From: Owenweeksia sp.
GTDB taxonomy: Bacteria; Bacteroidota; Bacteroidia; Flavobacteriales; Schleiferiaceae
NCBI GenBank assembly: GCA_002695025.1
Contig: NZNV01000017.1
Coordinates: 496,001 to 560,000 of the forward strand
Direction of reading: 5' to 3'
DNA length: 64,000 nt
Shown: positions 35,177-43,891 of the stretch, piece after piece
How the letters are laid out: every line of letters starts with the position of its first letter
How positions within the stretch are numbered: position 1 is the stretch's first letter
The notes under the pieces: model-generated
Seen by the model: the letters and a program-made list of their open reading frames with translations, nothing else
Told to the model about the DNA's origin: nothing
Database searches by the model: none
Translations under genes and position numbers: made by a program

Positions 35177-36568
35177 TTACTCTCTCATCCCGGCTTTATC
35201 GTAAAGCTGCTCTTTCCGGATAGGAGTTCCTGAAATAAGATTTTTATAGAATTCAGGTAATTGATGCAGGTATTCCTGTTTTCGGTATTCCGCATTCTTA
35301 AGCCTGAAATTATCAAAGATCCAGGTGGTCTTCTTGAATTTGGGAAGACTGAGAAATAGAGGTCTGTAATAAACCAAAGCTCCCGCTCTCATCAGGAAGG
35401 TCATAAACTGGTATTTGCCTTTGCGGAAATACCTGGGTTCAGTAGCTTCTGACATGGTTTTCTCAAGATACCAGGCTGCTCGCACGTGATTTAAACCATC
35501 GTTGCAACCTATAGTATAGGCAACTACTTCCTGCCGGGCTTTTATTTTATCGTCAGCATCAAAACGGCTTATTTTTCCGGTTTGGTAAAACTCATCGATC
35601 AGTGATTGGGCCTCCTTTCCGTTTTGGATGAGAACAGTTCCTTTATAGGTAGGGTCCCGGTTGAAATCAGGGTCTGGATTGATGAAAATAGTTGGTTTAT
35701 ATCCCATCATCCAGGCTTCCATGGCGGTGGTGGACTCAAAGCTCATCCATATATCGGATATGCTGATAAGGTCATGGATATTGGTGGTACGGTCATTTAC
35801 GTACCAAACATTCTCGTAGTGTTGAAGCCGGTTCATTTCATTCTGGCCTTCTACTGTAATGGATGGATTGGCCTCATTGGGGTGCCGTTTAAGAACAAAG
35901 AGCGTGTCCGGGTTGTTTTCGATAAGGGTTTTGAGTACCTCTTCTACTTCAAACATCTGCTTTTCCATCCATTTAAGGCCGGAGCGGTCACCTTTAAAAT
36001 AATGAAGCATTTCCTCCACTCCCTGCTCATTGGAAAGTTTACCGAATGCCCAGCCGGCATATCCAATTACCTTTTTGAAATGGCCTTTGCCAATGTTTTG
36101 CAGGAACGTTTCCTTTTGAGCAAAGTCAAAGACCTTATAACGATCAAAACCGGTAGCTCCCGTAAAAACAATACGATTGGCAATTTCTGGGAGTTCAGAC
36201 CGCAGAAAATCCCTGGTCCGCTCGGACCAGCAGCAGATGTACTTCTGATAAAATATCTTATCGGTATTGTATCCCCAATAGTAAAAACTACCATCGGTGC
36301 GGATATTCCCCTCGGACATCAAGGCAAAAACAGGAATATTCTGTTGATGGGCATATTGGGAGATCTCAAAGTATAGCTTGGAACCTACTGTATTAGGAAG
36401 TATTACCAGGTCAGGTTTTGAACGGAACATGATATCCAGGTCCCAGGTAAAGCCCAGGCTTACTCTGGCGTTCAGGAAAAGCTCTGCGAAGGCTATTACA
36501 GGTGTGAGGATTTCCACGTCACGCCCTGAATCACTATCTATAAAGCAAAGGATATGTTTTTTATCCAT
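35177..36568 (-). CDS. Surface carbohydrate biosynthesis protein (probable GT-B glycosyltransferase)
   Basis: 463 aa, no signal peptide. Starts KKHILCFIDSDSGRDVEIL; contains LVILPNTVGSKLYFEI, FALMSEGNI, VFTGATGFDRYKVF and later FVLKRHPNE and DIWMSFESTTAMEAWMMG. The last two resemble the donor-binding half of GT-B enzymes of the capsule/teichoic-acid polymerase type. It overlaps the upstream glycosyltransferase gene by 8 bases and so is in its operon. Proximity to the pseudaminic acid genes makes it a candidate sugar transferase for that glycan, but no specificity can be read from sequence. Confidence 0.65.
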   Translation of the reverse strand: MDKKHILCFIDSDSGRDVEILTPVIAFAELFLNARVSLGFTWDLDIMFRSKPDLVILPNTVGSKLYFEISQYAHQQNIPVFALMSEGNIRTDGSFYYWGYNTDKIFYQKYICCWSERTRDFLRSELPEIANRIVFTGATGFDRYKVFDFAQKETFLQNIGKGHFKKVIGYAGWAFGKLSNEQGVEEMLHYFKGDRSGLKWMEKQMFEVEEVLKTLIENNPDTLFVLKRHPNEANPSITVEGQNEMNRLQHYENVWYVNDRTTNIHDLISISDIWMSFESTTAMEAWMMGYKPTIFINPDPDFNRDPTYKGTVLIQNGKEAQSLIDEFYQTGKISRFDADDKIKARQEVVAYTIGCNDGLNHVRAAWYLEKTMSEATEPRYFRKGKYQFMTFLMRAGALVYYRPLFLSLPKFKKTTWIFDNFRLKNAEYRKQEYLHQLPEFYKNLISGTPIRKEQLYDKAGMRE

Positions 36569-37850
36569 TTTGGATCATTTCTTTGAGGAGATCAGAAATT
36601 TTGCTGATTTGATTTTCACTCGAAAATTGCTCTATTCCATCCGGGTTAAAACTTTTCCATTCTTCGTTCAATAGGTCTGAAAGAAAAAGCCGAATGCCCT
36701 CCGTGTCATTGTAATTTAAAACCTTACCAGTTCCGGTGTTTTGCAGGATGTGATCTGCATCACTTCCGGGCAAACCCAGGCCCATTATGGGCTTCTTAAC
36801 CCTTAAGTATTCGTATAGTTTACCGGGCAGGCGGCCCATTGCATTATCAGCTTTGTTCAGCAATAGGAGTTGAAGATCGCATTCCATGAGCTTTTTAAGC
36901 ATGGCCTTACGCTCTATATTTCCTTTAAACAACACTACCTTCTCAAGGCCTAGCTGATGTACCTGCTCTTTTAATTCATAATCAACCGGTCCGTAAAAGA
37001 GAACTTCAATTTTTTGATCCGGAAGTTGCTTTACAAGCAGGTTTATTTGGTCTATAAATGCATTTGGCAGGCGGTCAAAGCCCACGGTGCCCGCATGGAT
37101 TATTGTAAAGGTGCCGGGATCAGGATCAGGAGAGATATCTTTAAAATCATCCTCATCGTAACCCCAGTATACTACACTCACATTTTGGGCTCCTATACTT
37201 TCAAGGTCCTTTTTCCAGCTGGGGCTTACTATGGTAATGTGTTTGGCAGTACGAAATACTGATTGCTCCATTTTTTTATGAATCCAATCGGCCGGACCGC
37301 TGATCTTCATCATTTTGTAGTAATCAACCTGAGTCCAGGGATCCTGGAAGTCAGCCAACCACGGAATATTGAATTTTTTGGAGAGGCGTGCAGCAATAAC
37401 CGTATTGGTATGAGGTGGGCCATCGGTTAAAAGCACATGCACCGGTTTCCTCCTCAGGTACTGGCTTAATCGTTTTACGGAAGGCCTGATCCACAGAGCG
37501 CGGGCATCAGGTATAAAGAAATTAGCCCGTACCCATATAGATAAGCTGTCAACAATTGAACTTTTTTTATCCCGCTGATAGACGGGATTAGCCGAATCGT
37601 CAGGTTTGCGCCCGCTAAGCTTTTTGAAGGCCGCAAAAGGTTCGAGGATCTTGCCTCTTATAACTTCAATCTCTTCCGGAATATCACGTAAATTCCCTTC
37701 GTCAATAAGGGGGTAATCGGCATTTTCAGGAGCGTAAACCACAACCTCCCAACCCATTTGGTGCAGATACTTGGCAAATTTAAGGGAACGCAATACCGAA
37801 ATCCCACCAGCGGGAGGCCAGTAATAGGATATAATAAGTACCCTCTTCAT
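36561..37850 (-). CDS. Glycosyltransferase, GT4-like
   Basis: 429 aa, cytoplasmic. The N-terminal acceptor domain begins RVLIISYYWPPAGGISVLRS, common in WcaI-like and GT4 enzymes, with LLTDGPPHTNTVIAARLSKK. The C-terminal donor domain has FTIIHAGTVGFDRLPNAF, EVLFYGPVDYELKEQV and LPGKLYEYLRVKKPIMGL, including the E-x-x-G/YEY nucleotide-sugar region. Predicted to add a sugar to a surface polysaccharide or lipid-linked oligosaccharide. Its ATG overlaps the end of the YfhO-like gene by 1 base. Confidence 0.88.
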   Translation of the reverse strand: MKRVLIISYYWPPAGGISVLRSLKFAKYLHQMGWEVVVYAPENADYPLIDEGNLRDIPEEIEVIRGKILEPFAAFKKLSGRKPDDSANPVYQRDKKSSIVDSLSIWVRANFFIPDARALWIRPSVKRLSQYLRRKPVHVLLTDGPPHTNTVIAARLSKKFNIPWLADFQDPWTQVDYYKMMKISGPADWIHKKMEQSVFRTAKHITIVSPSWKKDLESIGAQNVSVVYWGYDEDDFKDISPDPDPGTFTIIHAGTVGFDRLPNAFIDQINLLVKQLPDQKIEVLFYGPVDYELKEQVHQLGLEKVVLFKGNIERKAMLKKLMECDLQLLLLNKADNAMGRLPGKLYEYLRVKKPIMGLGLPGSDADHILQNTGTGKVLNYNDTEGIRLFLSDLLNEEWKSFNPDGIEQFSSENQISKISDLLKEMIQNG

Positions 37851-40333
37851 TAGTCTTCAATGGGGTTCTGCTTTTTCCTGGATGATCGGTTTGTGAAAAA
37901 TATGATTAATCCTATACCTATAACCAGGATTATGCTGGCTGTGAGATCAATTTTTTCACCTGCGATGTAGGTCCTGGGTTCAAAGCGGAAGGTAATGGTA
38001 TGCTGCCCCGGAGGGATCTTCATGGCCCGCAGCAAGTAGTTTACCCGGAAGTGATCCACCTTTTTGTCATCTACATAAGCCTGCCATGCCTGATTTTCAG
38101 GTTTATAATAGATCTCTGAAAAAACGGCCAAAGCTTCACTTCCTATTACATTAGCAGAATAGGTGAGTTCATTAGGGCTGTAACTGGTCAGTTCTATGGT
38201 GTTGGAGGGGTTGGAAGGTCCTGTTCCTTGTGCGTTGGTAGCAAACTCTTCATGCACAACGGCAGTATTACCAGCATTCAGGCCGGTTAGGGCTGCCATC
38301 TCCTCATCAGCAGTATTGACCAGCTTTATGGAGTCTACAAACCAGGCATTACCAAGGGCTCCAGGGTTCCGCAGTGCAACCGGAGGCTGTCCCTGTTGTC
38401 CACCTTGTATTACCCATTTGGTGTTGAGCATATTAAAGGCAGCCATATTTTGTTTGCTGAGTTGATTCTCTATGAGATCCTGATAACGCTGCAGCTTGGC
38501 GCCATGGTAACCACCTATGGAATGAAAGAAATAAGAAGTGTACGAATCTGAGGTGAGGGAGGTAGTAGCATTCCAAACCCGATAGTGAAGATCTTTTTCA
38601 TTTTGAAGGATCTGTTGGTCGGCAGCACTGGGTTGGCTGAAAGTATTGGCGTAGTTTTTCTCTGTAATGAATTGGTCGCTCCCCAACTGGTCCCGGTCAA
38701 AATAAAGCAAGTCTCCAATCATCAGTATGCCCAGCCCTGCCGCCAGGTAGGTGTATTTTAGCTTATTGGAGTTGTACATCCACAACAGGCCAAAGGAAAT
38801 AGCAATAAGAATGAAGGATTTGAAGGCAGAACCCCTGAAAAGGCTTTTCCGGGTGTCTTCCAGCATTCCCATATCAAAGCCCTGTTGTTGGAGATTAGCA
38901 TCCCGTAGACCTGAAAAATCAATCAGTGAGGGGCCGAATAATGCAAGAGCCAGGATAGGGCCTGCCGAGAAATAAAGGGATCGTAAGAGTATTTTTTTCT
39001 TTTCTTCAGCACTCAGCTCTGATTTAATAAACCGATCAATTCCCAAAATACCTACAAAAGGCAGAAGCATAAACAGTATGACCAAAGACATACTGGGTAC
39101 CCTGAATTTATTGACTAAAGGAAAGTGATCATACATTATCCTGTTGAAAGTCTCAAAATGGTAGCCCCAGGCCATGAAAAGTGATAATAGTGCTGATAAT
39201 ATAACCCATAAGCGGGTAGGCCCTCTGAGGAAGAATAATCCAAGTATAAAAAGAAAAAGGAGGGGGGCGCTGGCATAATAGGCTCCGTTTACAAGACTCT
39301 GCTCGCCCCAGTATAGTACAGAACCTGAATATTGGTTGGTGACCTCGTCCAGTTTATCACGGCTTATTCCTTGTTGTTGCAGGCTTCTGGAGAGGAATTC
39401 ATACACTTCGGTACCCTCGTAATTTTCTTTGGCACCCCCTCCCATAATCTGTGGAACAAATATCCCCATAGTCTCAAGGGGGCTGTAGGACCATGACATG
39501 GCATAGTCAAAATCAAGACCTTTTTTATTTTCTTTACTGGCCAGTTCAGATTTACCTCCGCGCATGCTTTCCTGAGAATAAGTATAAGTACTCCAGATGT
39601 TACCCAAGTTAGGGGCCACACCAATGAGTCCGGCCACAAGTAAAACCGCTGAAGTTTTCAGAAAGTTACCCATTGAACCTTCCCTGATTGCATGGATGAG
39701 GTAGGCCAGGGCAATGAAAAAGGCAATGAAAAGGGTATAGAAAGTGATCTGAAAGTGATTGGCAAAAATGCTCCATCCTGCAAATAAGGCGGTAAACAAG
39801 GCCCCTTGCCATAGTTTTCCACGATAAGCCATGGTAATACCCATTAACAGCCCTACAGAATAACCTGCCACCAATACCTTAAGGTTATGCCCCGCTGCAA
39901 AGGAGATTATAAAAAAGCCGGAAAACGCGAATAAAATTGCCCCTGTTGCCGCCAGCCATGTTTTAACATTGAAGCTGAGTAAAAATCCAAAGAAGCAGAG
40001 CAGGAGAGTGGCAATAATGTAAATACTGGTGCTGCTCCCCATGTTGAGACCTTTAGAGGCCACGTAATGCAAATAAGTGAAAACGTTGTTGGGGTACCCT
40101 ACACCCAACTGAAAAGTAGGCATTCCGCTAAACATAGCATTGGTCCAGAGAGCCTCTTTACCGGTCTCTTCACGGAATTCGTTCATTTCCTTTTGCTTGG
40201 CCTTACCTCCCATGATGTCGTCCTGGGCAATGACTTTACCGGTTAGGGTGGGGAAAAAGTAAATAATGTTTATGGCCAGCAGCGCTATAACTGCCAGAAT
40301 AACGCCCTTGTTGTTAGTGAAAAATGAATTCAT
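37850..40333 (-). CDS. YfhO family membrane protein
   Basis: 827 aa from the ATG at 40331-40333 (MNSFFTNNKG); a slightly longer frame to 40360 exists but adds only a short N-terminal tail. About 12-14 membrane helices, with large outer loops containing QDDIMGGKAKQKEMNEFREETG and PTFQLGVGYPNNVF. The C-terminal half is soluble-like (about 560-780) before one last helix and the basic end RSSRKKQNPIED. YfhO proteins are GT-C-like and are linked to glycosylation of cell-wall or lipid polymers. It heads an operon with the two glycosyltransferase-type genes downstream. Confidence 0.85.
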   Translation of the reverse strand: MNSFFTNNKGVILAVIALLAINIIYFFPTLTGKVIAQDDIMGGKAKQKEMNEFREETGKEALWTNAMFSGMPTFQLGVGYPNNVFTYLHYVASKGLNMGSSTSIYIIATLLLCFFGFLLSFNVKTWLAATGAILFAFSGFFIISFAAGHNLKVLVAGYSVGLLMGITMAYRGKLWQGALFTALFAGWSIFANHFQITFYTLFIAFFIALAYLIHAIREGSMGNFLKTSAVLLVAGLIGVAPNLGNIWSTYTYSQESMRGGKSELASKENKKGLDFDYAMSWSYSPLETMGIFVPQIMGGGAKENYEGTEVYEFLSRSLQQQGISRDKLDEVTNQYSGSVLYWGEQSLVNGAYYASAPLLFLFILGLFFLRGPTRLWVILSALLSLFMAWGYHFETFNRIMYDHFPLVNKFRVPSMSLVILFMLLPFVGILGIDRFIKSELSAEEKKKILLRSLYFSAGPILALALFGPSLIDFSGLRDANLQQQGFDMGMLEDTRKSLFRGSAFKSFILIAISFGLLWMYNSNKLKYTYLAAGLGILMIGDLLYFDRDQLGSDQFITEKNYANTFSQPSAADQQILQNEKDLHYRVWNATTSLTSDSYTSYFFHSIGGYHGAKLQRYQDLIENQLSKQNMAAFNMLNTKWVIQGGQQGQPPVALRNPGALGNAWFVDSIKLVNTADEEMAALTGLNAGNTAVVHEEFATNAQGTGPSNPSNTIELTSYSPNELTYSANVIGSEALAVFSEIYYKPENQAWQAYVDDKKVDHFRVNYLLRAMKIPPGQHTITFRFEPRTYIAGEKIDLTASIILVIGIGLIIFFTNRSSRKKQNPIED

Positions 40334-40410
40334 GCTTAGAGCTTGTATTAACACTCGCAATAATAGTCAAAATAAAACGGTTACTGTGGAAGTGGAAAAT
40401 GTAAATATTT

Positions 40411-40418
40411 TATTTTAG
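40411..40418 (+). promoter_or_regulatory. -7-like box 4 nt before the sulfotransferase start
   Basis: TATTTTAG (7 of 8 to TAnnTTTG), then CCCG, then ATG 40423. No -33 TTG seen. Confidence 0.35.
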
Positions 40419-40422
40419 CCCG

Positions 40423-41277
40423 ATGGGAAAAAACCTGAGATGGCCTGATTTTATTATAGGAGGCGCCCCAAAGTGCGGTACCAGCTCGCTTTATTTTTGG
40501 CTCTCAGCTCATCCTGAAATTTGTGGTTCAAAACTCAAGGAAACCTTTTTTTTTGCGGATGAGGTGAACCGTTTTAATCAGCAGGCCAATATCATTGAAA
40601 AGCCAATAGAGGAATATTGCCGCTATTTTACACATTGTCCGGCTCATACTAAAGCTTTTGAAGCTACTGCGCATTACCTCTACTATGATAATGCCCGCAT
40701 TATGCTCAAAGACCTGCCCACCAAACCTAAAATGATCTTCATCTTCAGGGAGCCTGCTGCACAGATGTACAGCCATTACCGCATGGTGCGGTATCGCATA
40801 AAAACTTACCAGGGTACTTTTAAGGATTATGTTGATAATAAGGATACCTGGTTCTATATTGAGTATGCCAAATACTTAAAGCCCTGGTTGAAAGAGTGGG
40901 GCGCTGACAGGATAAAAGTGCTCCTTTTTGAGGAGCTGATGAGCTCAAAGGAGAAAACCATGTGTGATATTGCCGAATTTTTAGAAGTGGACCCTGCTTT
41001 TTTCAAATCTTTTGACTTTGAACACCGCAATGAAACCGTAGCTATTAAGAGCAGTTTTCTGCATAAACTCGGCCTGCGCTTGCAACCCCTGATAGGTCAC
41101 CGGCTTCAAAAACTCCTCTTACCGCTCTACTTGAAAATCAACAGTTCTGACCTTAAAGGAAAAACGGATGAAGAACGGCAGTCATTGCAATCTTTCAAAC
41201 CTGTATCAGAGAGAATTACCCGTGAACTACAGGAACTGCTGCCCGAGCTGGATCTTTCTTACTGGGATAAAAGGTAA
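40423..41277 (+). CDS. Sulfotransferase family protein
   Basis: 284 aa, no signal peptide. The 5'-phosphosulfate-binding loop is PKCGTSSLY (16-24). The 3'-phosphate-binding region is seen as IFIFREPAAQMYSHYRM (about 105-121), with KVLLFEELMSSKEKT further on. Such enzymes move sulfate from PAPS to a hydroxyl of a sugar or other acceptor in the cytoplasm or at the inner membrane. The flippase gene starts at its last base, so the sulfated acceptor is probably a surface glycan precursor (inference from context). Confidence 0.85.
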   Translation: MGKNLRWPDFIIGGAPKCGTSSLYFWLSAHPEICGSKLKETFFFADEVNRFNQQANIIEKPIEEYCRYFTHCPAHTKAFEATAHYLYYDNARIMLKDLPTKPKMIFIFREPAAQMYSHYRMVRYRIKTYQGTFKDYVDNKDTWFYIEYAKYLKPWLKEWGADRIKVLLFEELMSSKEKTMCDIAEFLEVDPAFFKSFDFEHRNETVAIKSSFLHKLGLRLQPLIGHRLQKLLLPLYLKINSSDLKGKTDEERQSLQSFKPVSERITRELQELLPELDLSYWDKR

Positions 41278-42770
41278 TGGGTCTTGTAGCAAAACAGAGC
41301 CTTTATAGCTTCGCTAGCTCCTATGCCGGAATGGCATTAGGAATGCTAAATAAAATATTCTTGTTTCCTCTCGTATTTAAGGAAAATGATCAGTATTGGG
41401 GTTTACTTGAAACTTTTTTAGCCATTGCTACTATTATAGGATCCATGGGGCATTTTGGTATGCCTGGTGTTCTAAAGAGGTTTCTACCAGGAATTGAGAA
41501 AGGGAGTAAGAATTTAGTTGGTTTTACCCTGTTACTCAGTAGTGTGGGATGTATTATACTCCTGATAATCCTGTTTTTTGGAAAACCTCTAGTAGTTGAC
41601 TTTTTTGCATCAGGTGCTGATGAAGGAATGTTTTCAGCATATTATGGACTCTTGCTTCTGTTGGTTGGTATAATGCTGTTTTTCGATTATTTTTCGGCTA
41701 TACTGATATCTAATTTTAAGTCACACCTTCCAATATTTCTTAATAATGTAGTTTTTAGAGTTGGGGTTTCTTTATGCATAGCAGCTTTATACGTTTTTAG
41801 CTTTTCTCTGGAGACGTTTCTCTATCTCTATATTCTGCTATACTTGCTGAATTTATTGATCGCCATTATCTATTTGGCCAAATTAAGATTAATTGGTTTT
41901 AAACTTAACTTCAACCTTCCAGAACGATCGAGTTACCTTCAGTTTGGTTTTTTTTCAGTTTTAGCAGGTTCTTCAGGCTGGTTGATCAATTACTTGGATA
42001 CCATTTTCGTTTTTAAATTAATAGGCTCTGCCTTAGTTCCTATTTTGGCTATTTCAAAAAATATGGTGAGCCTGGTGCATGTTCCGGCCAGAGCCGTAGT
42101 AAATGCTAGTGTACCACTAATTTCTAAAGCATGGCAAAATAATGACAAGGCAGCTCTGGAGTCTATATACAAAAAATCTGCAATTACTGAAATTGTTATA
42201 GGTGGTGCGCTATTTCTGGCTATCTGGATAAATGTTGACTTCATTATATCCCTCATTCCGGATGAAAAGGGTGGTAATTCATACGCAATGGTGAAGTATG
42301 TACTGCTTATTCTGGGAGTGGGCCGCCTTATAGATCTTGCAGCAGGAGCCAATGGTGCTATAATTTCAAACTCTAAATATTATCGCTACACACTGGCAGC
42401 CAATGTTGGACTCATTATCTTGGTCATAATTCTTAATTTATGGCTTACTCCAATATTCGGAGTGGTAGGCGCTGCGATTGCATTAGGGATGGCGCTTGCT
42501 ATTAATAATGCAGCTATGGTGATTTTCTTATGGAAAGTGGAACGTATTCAGCCTTTTTCAAAAAGTCACTTGATCACTTTTGTAATCTATCTCACAATAG
42601 TGGCTACACTTAGTCATCCCTTTGAAATAAATATGTGGGTGGATCTTATAATCAGGAACTTATTATATGTGTTATTTGTCTCCGTGCTCCTTTTCTATTT
42701 TAAACCGGTGCCAGAATTAGTGCAATTGGCCCAAAGAGTAAAGCAAAAGTTATTCTTTGCGGGTAGATAA
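41277..42770 (+). CDS. Polysaccharide/oligosaccharide flippase (MOP superfamily, Wzx-like)
   Basis: 497 aa with about 12-14 membrane helices and the N-terminal pattern of polysaccharide flippases (QSLYSFASSYAGMALGMLNKIFLFPLVF). The helix segments around 350-390 carry the typical GANGAIISNSKYYRYTLAAN. It is expected to move lipid-linked glycan from the cytoplasmic to the periplasmic face of the inner membrane. Base composition is clearly more AT-rich than carB or glnN (one 60-base line, 41341-41400, is 30 % G+C), suggesting import of this gene. It overlaps the sulfotransferase gene by 1 base. Confidence 0.88.
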   Translation: MGLVAKQSLYSFASSYAGMALGMLNKIFLFPLVFKENDQYWGLLETFLAIATIIGSMGHFGMPGVLKRFLPGIEKGSKNLVGFTLLLSSVGCIILLIILFFGKPLVVDFFASGADEGMFSAYYGLLLLLVGIMLFFDYFSAILISNFKSHLPIFLNNVVFRVGVSLCIAALYVFSFSLETFLYLYILLYLLNLLIAIIYLAKLRLIGFKLNFNLPERSSYLQFGFFSVLAGSSGWLINYLDTIFVFKLIGSALVPILAISKNMVSLVHVPARAVVNASVPLISKAWQNNDKAALESIYKKSAITEIVIGGALFLAIWINVDFIISLIPDEKGGNSYAMVKYVLLILGVGRLIDLAAGANGAIISNSKYYRYTLAANVGLIILVIILNLWLTPIFGVVGAAIALGMALAINNAAMVIFLWKVERIQPFSKSHLITFVIYLTIVATLSHPFEINMWVDLIIRNLLYVLFVSVLLFYFKPVPELVQLAQRVKQKLFFAGR

Positions 42771-42831
42771 AGAGGTAAGCCTTTATTTTCTTTGTACAGA
42801 GCCTATATTCCAAATATATTAGCAATCTTAA

Positions 42832-42847
42832 TTTCAGAGCTCTGAAA
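42832..42847. promoter_or_regulatory. 16-bp perfect palindrome upstream of pseB
   Basis: TTTCAGAGCTCTGAAA reads the same on both strands, 24 bases before the pseB start. It could bind a dimeric regulator; no regulator gene is adjacent. Confidence 0.4.
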
Positions 42848-42860
42848 GAGCTGTCTTAAC

Positions 42861-42865
42861 AGGAG
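42861..42865 (+). promoter_or_regulatory. Shine-Dalgarno sequence of pseB
   Basis: AGGAG six bases before ATG 42872. A strong SD is unusual beside the other genes of this window, most of which show none. Confidence 0.5.
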
Positions 42866-42871
42866 TTTTTT

Positions 42872-43888
42872 ATGCTGGACTTAAACAATAAGTCGATATT
42901 GATCACCGGTGGTACCGGTTCTTTGGGGAAGGCTCTTACCCAAAACATTCTTGAAAAGTGGCCTCGTATCAAACGATTGGTTATCTATTCTCGCGATGAG
43001 CAAAAGCAGTTCCAGATGGCACAGGAGTTTCCGCCTGCCAGGTATCCCCAAATTCGCTTTTTTATTGGTGATGTGCGGGACTTTGAGCGTTTAAAGCGGG
43101 CTATGAAGGGTATTGAATACGTGATCCATGCTGCGGCCATGAAACATGTACCCATAGCTGAATACAACCCTATGGAGTGCGTGAAGACGAATATTCTGGG
43201 GGCTGAAAATGTGATCAATGCCTGCCTGGAAACCGATGTGGAAAATGTGGTGGCCTTATCCACGGATAAAGCTGCGGCTCCCATCAACCTTTACGGAGCT
43301 ACGAAATTGGCCTCTGACAAACTTTTTGTAGCGGCAAACAATATAAAAGGATGGAATCCGATTAAGTTTTCTGTGGTGCGCTATGGCAATGTGATGGGCT
43401 CTAACGGTTCCGTAATCCCTTTCTTCCTGCAAAGACGTAGGGAAGGTATTCTGCCAATAACCGATCCGCAGATGACCCGCTTTAATATTTCCCTGCAGGG
43501 GGGGGTGGATATGGTTTTATACGCCATGGAAAATGCCTGGGGGGGCGAAATATTCGTCCCTAAGATCCCATCGTACAAGATTACCGATGTTGCCGAGGCC
43601 ATTGGCCCTGAATGTGAAAAACCAGTAATCGGAATTCGGCCGGGAGAGAAGATCCATGAGGAAATGATTACGTCTTCTGATTCGTTTTTTACGTATGACT
43701 GTGGCAAGTATTACACGATTTTACCACAGTTGCCCCGCTTTAAACTGGATGAATTTATCTCCCATTTTAACGCTCAGAAGGTAGAGCAGGGGTTTAAATA
43801 TAATTCGGGTGAAAACCATGAATGGGTTACTGTGGAAGAGTTAAGACAGTTGATTCGTGAACATGTGGACCCTACTTTTCAAGAATAA
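42872..43888 (+). CDS. pseB: UDP-N-acetylglucosamine 4,6-dehydratase (inverting)
   Basis: 338 aa extended SDR, first enzyme of pseudaminic acid synthesis. It converts UDP-GlcNAc to the 4-keto-6-deoxy L-arabino sugar. The NADP motif GGTGSLG is at 13-19. The catalytic D132, K133 and Y141 in TDKAAAPINLYGATK sit at the same numbers as in the well-studied Helicobacter enzyme (FlaA1). AAMKHVPIAEYNPMEC and VRYGNVMGSNGSVIPFF are typical. First gene of the pse operon, with an SD and an upstream palindrome; pseC follows after 3 bases. Confidence 0.96.
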   Translation: MLDLNNKSILITGGTGSLGKALTQNILEKWPRIKRLVIYSRDEQKQFQMAQEFPPARYPQIRFFIGDVRDFERLKRAMKGIEYVIHAAAMKHVPIAEYNPMECVKTNILGAENVINACLETDVENVVALSTDKAAAPINLYGATKLASDKLFVAANNIKGWNPIKFSVVRYGNVMGSNGSVIPFFLQRRREGILPITDPQMTRFNISLQGGVDMVLYAMENAWGGEIFVPKIPSYKITDVAEAIGPECEKPVIGIRPGEKIHEEMITSSDSFFTYDCGKYYTILPQLPRFKLDEFISHFNAQKVEQGFKYNSGENHEWVTVEELRQLIREHVDPTFQE

Positions 43889-43891
43889 TTT

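Noticed and set aside
35606-36376. 256-codon plus-strand open frame
   Set aside because: Fully antisense to the surface-carbohydrate gene, whose minus-strand frame has clear protein motifs and operon overlap.
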